64,000 nt of DNA from Tubulanus polymorphus. Taxonomy: Eukaryota > Nemertea > Palaeonemertea > Tubulaniformes > Tubulanidae. Below the pieces are notes generated by a model. That model had not been told where the DNA came from. It made no database searches and saw only the letters and a list, made by a program, of their open reading frames with translations. The stretch is from assembly GCF_964204645.1 (NCBI RefSeq), contig NC_134032.1, positions 1,576,916 to 1,640,915 on the forward strand, read 5' to 3'. Within the stretch, counting starts at the first letter, position 1. Each line of letters begins with the position of its first letter. Made by a program: the position numbers and the translations under genes. This document shows, piece after piece, positions 57,901 through 64,000 of the stretch.

Positions 57901-60900
57901 TTTATTATAAATAAATTTTTAAAAATAATAATAATAGAAAATAATAATAAATAAAACAAGAAACATTCTCATATTAACCTATAAATTATAGGTTAATATG
58001 AGAATGTTTCTTGTTTCAGCGGTGATCTGGAGGCTATAGAATAATGGAGGCCTACCTCCCTGCAGCTATGTGATTGATGAGAATGTTTCTTGTTTCAGCG
58101 TAGATCTCGACGCTATAGAATAATGTAGGCCTACCTCCCTGCAGCTATGTGATTGATGAGAATGTTTCTTGTTTCAGCAGTGATCTCGACGCTACAGAAT
58201 AATGTAGGCCTACCTCCCTGCAGCTATGTGATTGATGAGAATGTTTCTTGTTTCAGCAGTGATCTCGACGCTACAGAATAATGTAGGCCTACCTCCCTGC
58301 AGCTATGTGATTGATGAGAATGTTTCTTGTTTCAGAGTAGATCTGGAGGCTATAGAATAATGTCGGCCTACCTCCCTGCAGCTATGTGATTGATGAGAAT
58401 GTTTCTTGTTTCAGCGGTGATCTCGACGCTATAGAATAATGTAGGCCTACCTCCCTGCAGCTATGTGATTGATGAGAATGTTTCTTGTTTCAGCGTAGAT
58501 CTCGACGCTACAGAATAATGTAGGCCTACCTCCCTGCAGCTATGTGATTGATGAGAATGTTTCTTGTTTCAGCGGTGATCTGGACGCTATAGAATAATGT
58601 AGGCCTACCTCCCTGCAGCTATGTGATTGATGAGAATGTTTCTTGTTTCAGCGTAGATCTCGACGCTATAGAATAATGTAGGCCTACCTCCCTGCAGCTA
58701 TGTGATTGATGAGAATGTTTCTTGTTTCAGCGGTGATCTCGACGCTATTGAGCGTATCTCGTATGAATTCTGCGAGGACTGCTCCGCGCAGAATATCGCG
58801 TATTCGGAGGTGCGTTATTCGCCGCAGATTCTAACCGGTCCGATGAGGGTCAACGATATCAAGGAGAATTCCGTGACGGCGCGGGAAGTCGTCCAATCGG
58901 TGAATAGAGGTCTACAGCGCGGCTCGGCGGATTTCAACGTCATCGTACGCAGTATCCTCTGTTGTATCCGACCGTTTCCAGGTAAGAACCAGTTTCATCG
59001 TTCTGACTCCTCGAGTCCTTAAAGACTCCTAAATTGTAAATGCTTTAAAATGCGCTCGAATTTCAGTAAAATGCCCAAAGCTCCTTTAAGAAATAGGGTA
59101 TTAGAAATGCTCGTAGTTCTACAGTTGACTACGCCCAAATCGGTACAGCCAGGATTTTTTACCCAATTAGAAAGTTACTGAATAGCTAAGTAGTGTCGAG
59201 GAGAAAGATTTGCTTGAAAAAAACCATAGTGTCGAATAGGAGTAGTCTACTATAGGTTGCGATAGTGAAGGATAGTGGATTGGCTGCAATCAGCGATAAT
59301 GTTCACTTTTTCTCGGACGAATTGGGCTTCTAAATTTCCTGTTACTCAGTAAAAGTAGGCCGGCTAGTCATGGGGGACCGCGCCTGTTAGGAATCTAATG
59401 TCAAAAATACTAGGGTTTCGGTTCTGAGCGACCAGTTGATCATCCTCCCTTGGCTGGTATTCGAAACCGATGGCATCCCCTCAGCCACAAAAGGAACCCC
59501 TATTACACTAAACCTGATGAACTGATGGGATTGATCTTTCGGGTATTCCATGTGACACAATTTTCATTCGTTGTCATTCTAGGTCAAATTTTGAATGAAT
59601 TTAATTATTCTTTAGATTATTCTTTTTATTCATTTAATTAATTAATCGAATGATTGATTATTATTTCGTTGATTAGCCTGGTCGGAAGATGTCGTCGATT
59701 TATGCGCCGAGTTTAGAGATAGCGGAGTTGTCGGTATTGATCTAGCGGGTAATGAACCGACTCACGAGCACGAAACCGATCAGCGACACATCAACGCTTT
59801 TCAGGTATGTTAGAAAGAAACTTCGTCCAGAACTACATTCTGTTCAATCTTCCAAAACGGGATTAAAAGCCACTTCTTAAACTCTCATCAAAAAGTTTTC
59901 AGAAAATTCAACAAACCTTTTGCAAAATTACATCAAAACGTCTTCAAATACTGAAAGAAAAAAAAATTTTCCCAAAACAAAACGTCTTCAAACCAATGAA
60001 AGCTTTTCTAGAATAACATCAAATCAAAATGTCTTAGAAATTCTAAATTAAAACGTTTTCCATAAACTACATCTAAACATCTTCAAATACCGGTACTGAA
60101 TGTGAAGCTTTACCAAAACTACATCGATCAAAAGCATTTCCAAAACGACATCAGAACCTCTTCCAAAACTGAATCAAAGGCTTTCCCTAAGATATCTTAG
60201 AATACTAGTCATTCCTTACAGTCATTTCATGCTAGATAGATTGAGGCCCATGATCCAGAAATTTGATGAAATGAGTACTTTTTCAACTACTCAGGTCGAA
60301 AACTCATAGCTTTAACCCTTTCAGTGCTGACTAATTAATAATACCCTATAGTGCTGAAGATAATTTGAAAATTATGAAAAATTCGACCCTAGTGTGTTGA
60401 ATAACGGGAATACCACTATAGTGCGTCTACACCGCGGCGCAGTGTATCGTTAGGTACTAATATTTTACTATGTTTGACTGGTGGTGCCATTTTTCAATAG
60501 AGATGAAAACTAAAAAGTGATTACATCAATACACCGCAGTGCGGTGTACTAGCAAAATCCATCACTGATTCATACACCGCACTGCGATGTAGGCGCACTG
60601 AAATGGTTAACTCATAAATTTGAATTGCACTGAACCCGAACCACGCAAGATAGCTTCCATTTATTTATGTATCTAAACCGATCGTTCCGAATTGAAACCC
60701 GATAGTTATTTTTATTCTTGTAGAAAGCTAAAGATTTAGGTATTCACAGAACGGTGCATGCGGGTGAAAACGGACCGGCAGCTGTCGTTAAAGAGGTAAT
60801 TTAAACGTCTCCGTGACATGCGTATTATAGCCGCATGTTTAATATCCGACATTAAATACGAATTTAGATGTTGTATGTCATTAAATTGATATTTGTTATT

Positions 60901-63193
60901 TATATCCAGATTTAGGCCTTTGTAAAAGAGGAATTACCTATTCTGTGTATATTTTATTGTGTCGACAGTCTGGGCTCCACTAGGGGGAGTAGGCCTAGTA
61001 CCGATGAAGCGGGATCGAGCGCCAGGTTGGAATTTTAAAGTGCCTTTTTATTTCATCTCTCTGTATCAAAATTTGCCAATGTTACCGCCCGAGATACACA
61101 ATAGATATTTTTGCTAAATACATAATCTATGTTTCGTTTCTTGACTAAATGCCTCTCAGAGATGCTCAGAAAGCTCTAAAATGATAGTAAAATTTCAAAA
61201 AATTTGGTGATATGCCTTTCCGCGCCAAATTCTGAATATATGCCCTTTTTATTGGTGGACATGGTCACAACATGCCCCCGAATCCGCTCCTGCTGGCAGT
61301 CCGAAATCAAAGATTCAACCCAGTATCGTAGGTACCACCTCCAGTTATCGCGTTGGACCCCTGTGTTGGACCTTGCTCGGTCCGGTATTATTGGTCAGGC
61401 GGGGAGTATAAAATTTTTCGAAGCCCCGCTAGATGCAATTTTTGAGGTGTCAAAAATATTTTTAGACACAATGTGCTGAGACAATTGGTGAATTTTTAAA
61501 CCTAGCGTACATGGACATATGAACTGGAGACAATTAATTGCAAAAAAGCCTTGAATGCAATAGATAGAATCGGTGTCGATACGTTAGCTTACAACTGGCC
61601 AGCGACGACCTATTTCCAGTTCCAGCCAGTTGCCCATTTTCTACCCCCCGCTCACCCCATTTTCTTGATGTACGCGCTCCATAATCACAACACAAGACGC
61701 AACTGACTAAAACAAAGCATAATGACACTTGACCTGGGATGCCCTATTTTCTAGATAACAAATCTTAATTGCTGTCGATGTTGGACCGATGTTGGCACGA
61801 GCCATGCAATTGCTGGTTTTTTCTAGATTTTCCATGTGAGCGGGGTACTTACGCACTAGCAACTGGATATGATAAGTTGCTAGTGCGATGTGCGCTAGGC
61901 ATTACTGGACTCGTAAGTTCTTCATACCCGCGATAATATTTTCTGTTTGTATTATCTCCGTTGTAGGCTATAGAAGTCCTGCACGCCGAGAGGATTGGTC
62001 ACGGTTATCACTCGGTGGACGTCGATTCGATCTATCAACTAGTGCGAGACCGGAACGTGCACATAGAAACGTGTCCGTGTTCCAGTGTAGTGACCGGCGC
62101 CGTAACCGAGGATCTCACTAAACACCCGATTATACGGTAAGATTTCAACCGTTCCGTCTAAGCATTGGTTTACAGTAGTAGGCATCGGACCACAATTAGC
62201 TTAGTAGCTCCAAAGATGCGTAGGGCCGGACCCCAAAAAAAGTACCTAGAGTGAGGAAGAGGTCCCCCATAAATGTTGCCATAATTTCTGCAAATGGGAT
62301 AGGTAACGAATTTCGGTTATATGTATGAAATCCATTGATCCTGAGGGACAGATCGATGATGAAATAAGGGATTACCTGGACTTTTGCTTGGAGTAAGGGT
62401 ACCAAACACGGTGGGGGATTCCCTTAGATATTAGGCTCGGATATACTGGCATACCTGTACTGGGATACCCCTCCTTTCTAAAGGTTTGATTATTTCAAAA
62501 GTTAGGTTGGGTATGTGGGGCGAAAACCACTTCAATGCGTAGCTAAGATGCTGGCCTATGAGCCATAAGCAGGATTTCCCCTGAATTTACGCGCTTATAT
62601 ATGAACTAAACTCTCGAATTTCTTGTTTTTACTATAGGATATAGAAGATTTTGGAATAGTGGTCTGAGCTCAGTACACTTGGATCTGTTTAGGCCTATTC
62701 TGCTCATTCAGTTCATTTGAAGATATTTTAATCGGTATCAAACTGCGGGCTGAATCCTACTTCAGACTTTCAATATCGCCATTTTTCCACTGCTTGACAT
62801 TTGACCTTTCGATCTCACCCTAGAGATCATCCCGCTGTATATAGAACTATCGGTTATAACGAACAGATTTTCTGGTCTCCTGAAGTTCGTTCTAACGAGG
62901 TTCCGCTGTATATAGAACTATTAGTTATAATGAACAGATTTTCTGGTCTCCTGAAGTTCGTTGTAACGAGGTTCCATCGTAATATTAAAAGGATTCATGG
63001 ACCGCAATGTTTTGGTTGGCACCCCCTCGATATCTTCAGCAAGATGTTAATGCTATGTTGTAGGTTTGCTCGCGATAACGTGAACTACTCGATCAGCACC
63101 GACGATCCAATTATAACCGGCAAGAAGATCGATGATGACTATAGCGTAGTGATCAACGATATGGGTCTTACCGTCGATGAAATTATTAGAACG
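54950..63193 (+). CDS. ADA: Adenosine deaminase (ADA1 family), 3' end outside window
   Basis: Zinc-dependent hydrolase converting adenosine and deoxyadenosine to inosine and deoxyinosine. Exons: 54950-55228, 55602-55663, 56244-56366, 58731-58981, 59677-59804, 60724-60795, 61967-62136, 63064-63193. They total 1215 bp (405 codons) in one phase. All active-site motifs are present: VELHVHLDGS (H97, H99), TVHAGE (H293, E296), RIGHGYH (H317) and STDDP (D375, D376). RSILCC and GIDLAGNE point to ADA1 rather than ADAL or ADA2. The C-terminal 50 or so residues lie right of the window. Odd points: 86 residues precede MEDIKAK (M87), which aligns with the start of vertebrate ADA; this extension is basic and poor in acids at its start, like a mitochondrial presequence. 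Intron 3 ends in a ten-fold 79-bp repeat of the exon-4 acceptor. Confidence 0.93.
55846..56065. mobile_element. Related short MITE with an internal duplication, ADA intron 3
   Basis: CTGATACCCAGTCTATAAAG CCAGGTC occurs twice about 110 bp apart among CCCTAG/GGGATAAC motifs. Confidence 0.5.
56615..56970. mobile_element. Degenerate MULE-like MITE fragments plus SINE tail, ADA intron 3
   Basis: Two partial right arms of the 28236 family (GTGGCAGGGTTTC..., TCATCTAAACTGCCCATG...). They are followed at 56965-57030 by a SINE-type tail, CACCCACCCAGGCGTGTATA. Confidence 0.55.
57428..57634 (+). mobile_element. Diverged PIF/Harbinger-like MITE, copy 6
   Basis: An older relative in ADA intron 3. It keeps GGCTAAG, GATACCTTGTTTCTC, TTGACCCAGCCG and a decayed right TIR (GAGAAACAAGCTATCATT), but much of the core has drifted. 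Confidence 0.6.
57769..57898. mobile_element. Short foldback MITE, ADA intron 3
   Basis: Matches 49255-49398, including ATAATCGGATGGGCTTATAC and TCGTGAAACTAAACCACAG. Confidence 0.6.
58000..58730 (+). repeat. 79-bp tandem array repeating the ADA exon-4 3' splice site
   Basis: Ten identical acceptor tracts (GAGAATGTTTCTTGTTTCAG) end at 58019, 58098, 58177, 58256, 58335, 58414, 58493, 58572, 58651 and 58730, exactly 79 bp apart. Each of the first nine is followed by a near copy of the first 16 bases of exon 4 and then GAATAATG. Only the last continues as ATTGAGCGTATC, the true exon. Confidence 0.97.
59438..59505. mobile_element. Fragment of the MULE-like MITE arm, ADA intron 4
   Basis: CATCCTCCCTTGGCTGGTATTCGAA and the following GATGGCATC.CCTCAGCCAC match one arm of 28236-28573; the rest is absent. 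Confidence 0.5.
60316..60606 (-). mobile_element. piggyBac-like MITE, copy 7, ADA intron 5
   Basis: A 291-bp copy; the right end has one change in the CCCTTT motif (AAATGG). It is flanked by TTAA. Confidence 0.8.
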
Positions 63194-63251
63194 GTAAGAT
63201 TTGCTCGAATTTATCTACTTGAAACTAGAGTTAATCTGAAAAATAGCTTAA

Positions 63252-63539
63252 CCCTTTCAGTGCTGACTAATCAATACCCTATAGTGCTGAAGATAATTTG
63301 AAAATTTTGAAAAATTCCACCCTAGTGTGTTGAATAACGGGAATACCACTATAGTGCGTCTACACCGCGGCGCGGTGTATCATTAGTTACTAGTATTTTA
63401 CTATGTTTGACAGGTGCTGCCATCTTTCAAGAGAGATTAAATCTAATTACTAATTACACCAACACACCGCAGTGCGGTGTACTAGTGAAATCCATCACCG
63501 ATTTATACACCGCACTGCGGTGTAGACGCACTGAAAGGG
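63252..63539 (-). mobile_element. piggyBac-like MITE, copy 8, downstream of ADA exon 8
   Basis: Intact 288-bp copy with TTAA at both edges, 58 bp after the exon-8 donor. Confidence 0.85.
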
Positions 63540-64000
63540 TTAAGGCAAATTTATCTTGTCAAATCAGATTTGATTTTCCTAATCATAATTTGCTAGTCAC
63601 GTGTAATCTAATCAAATAAGATTTGCACAACGGGATGAATTTGACGCCTTGTTCGAAACGGCTGACAAGAAAATACTGTCCCACTTTTTGAAATATTATT
63701 TCCTACGAATGAGTTTCAGATTTCTCTTTCAGTTTTCAGTTTTTCGAAAAAAAATTAGTGAGTCCACCATCTTCAAATCGTATCAAATCACCTCCAGGGG
63801 TGATTTGATTATTTGATAAATCGATTTGAATTTGATGCCGTGTTAAATTCAAAAATTAGACCAAATCAAATTTGATTATGCCAGGATAAAAACGATTTTA
63901 CTTAAAATCTAATTTAAACTGACGTGATAAATTCGCCTTTAGTCTTAAGATTGGTCTTGATGTTGGATTTTCCATATCACCTGGCCTTAGCAGTGTTTTC

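Overview
This is animal nuclear DNA. It is a 64 kb stretch of an invertebrate genome, perhaps a mollusc or another lophotrochozoan; I cannot place it more closely. Protein-coding genes are split into short exons with GT-AG introns, CpG-rich exons sit in AT-rich introns, and the spaces between are packed with short non-autonomous transposons (MITEs), tRNA-derived SINE-like copies, microsatellites and minisatellites. No bacterial genes, CRISPR arrays or intact transposases were seen.

Five genes can be reconstructed exon by exon, with reading phase kept across every junction. (1) Minus strand, 4930 down to 843: the N-terminal two thirds of an organic anion transporter of the OATP4/SLCO4 type; its 3' exons lie left of the window. 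(2) Plus, 26273-34863: a complete RNF19A/B (Dorfin-like) RBR E3 ubiquitin ligase, 7 coding exons, 864 aa. (3) Plus, 41839-49861: a complete DNAJC27 (RBJ; Rab-like GTPase plus J domain), 6 exons, 269 aa. (4) Minus, 54493 down to 51800: a complete MPV17, 6 exons, 198 aa. (5) Plus, 54950-63193: adenosine deaminase (ADA1 type), 8 exons, with its C-terminal exon(s) right of the window. DNAJC27 and MPV17 converge tail to tail. MPV17 and ADA are head to head with 456 bp between start codons, so they probably share a divergent promoter. An orphan exon (18854-18710, minus) may start a sixth gene.

The 5-26 kb interval and the large introns are repeat territory. Families can be sorted by target-site duplications (TSDs) read directly from the sequence: a PIF/Harbinger-like MITE (TWA), a piggyBac-like MITE (TTAA), a Tc1/mariner-like palindrome (TA), a hAT-like foldback (8 bp), MULE-like foldbacks (9-10 bp), and an unusual foldback with 12-13 bp TSDs that may be Penelope-derived. 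Several minisatellites appear to be tandem amplifications of MITE sequence.

The most interesting signals are: a 79-bp tandem array in the ADA gene that repeats the 3' splice site and first bases of exon 4 ten times, with only the last copy leading into open coding sequence; a Harbinger MITE inserted inside the 5' splice site of an MPV17 intron so that its TSD and first base rebuild GTAAG; an N-terminal extension on ADA resembling a mitochondrial presequence, next to the mitochondrial gene MPV17; and the 12-13 bp TSD foldback element.
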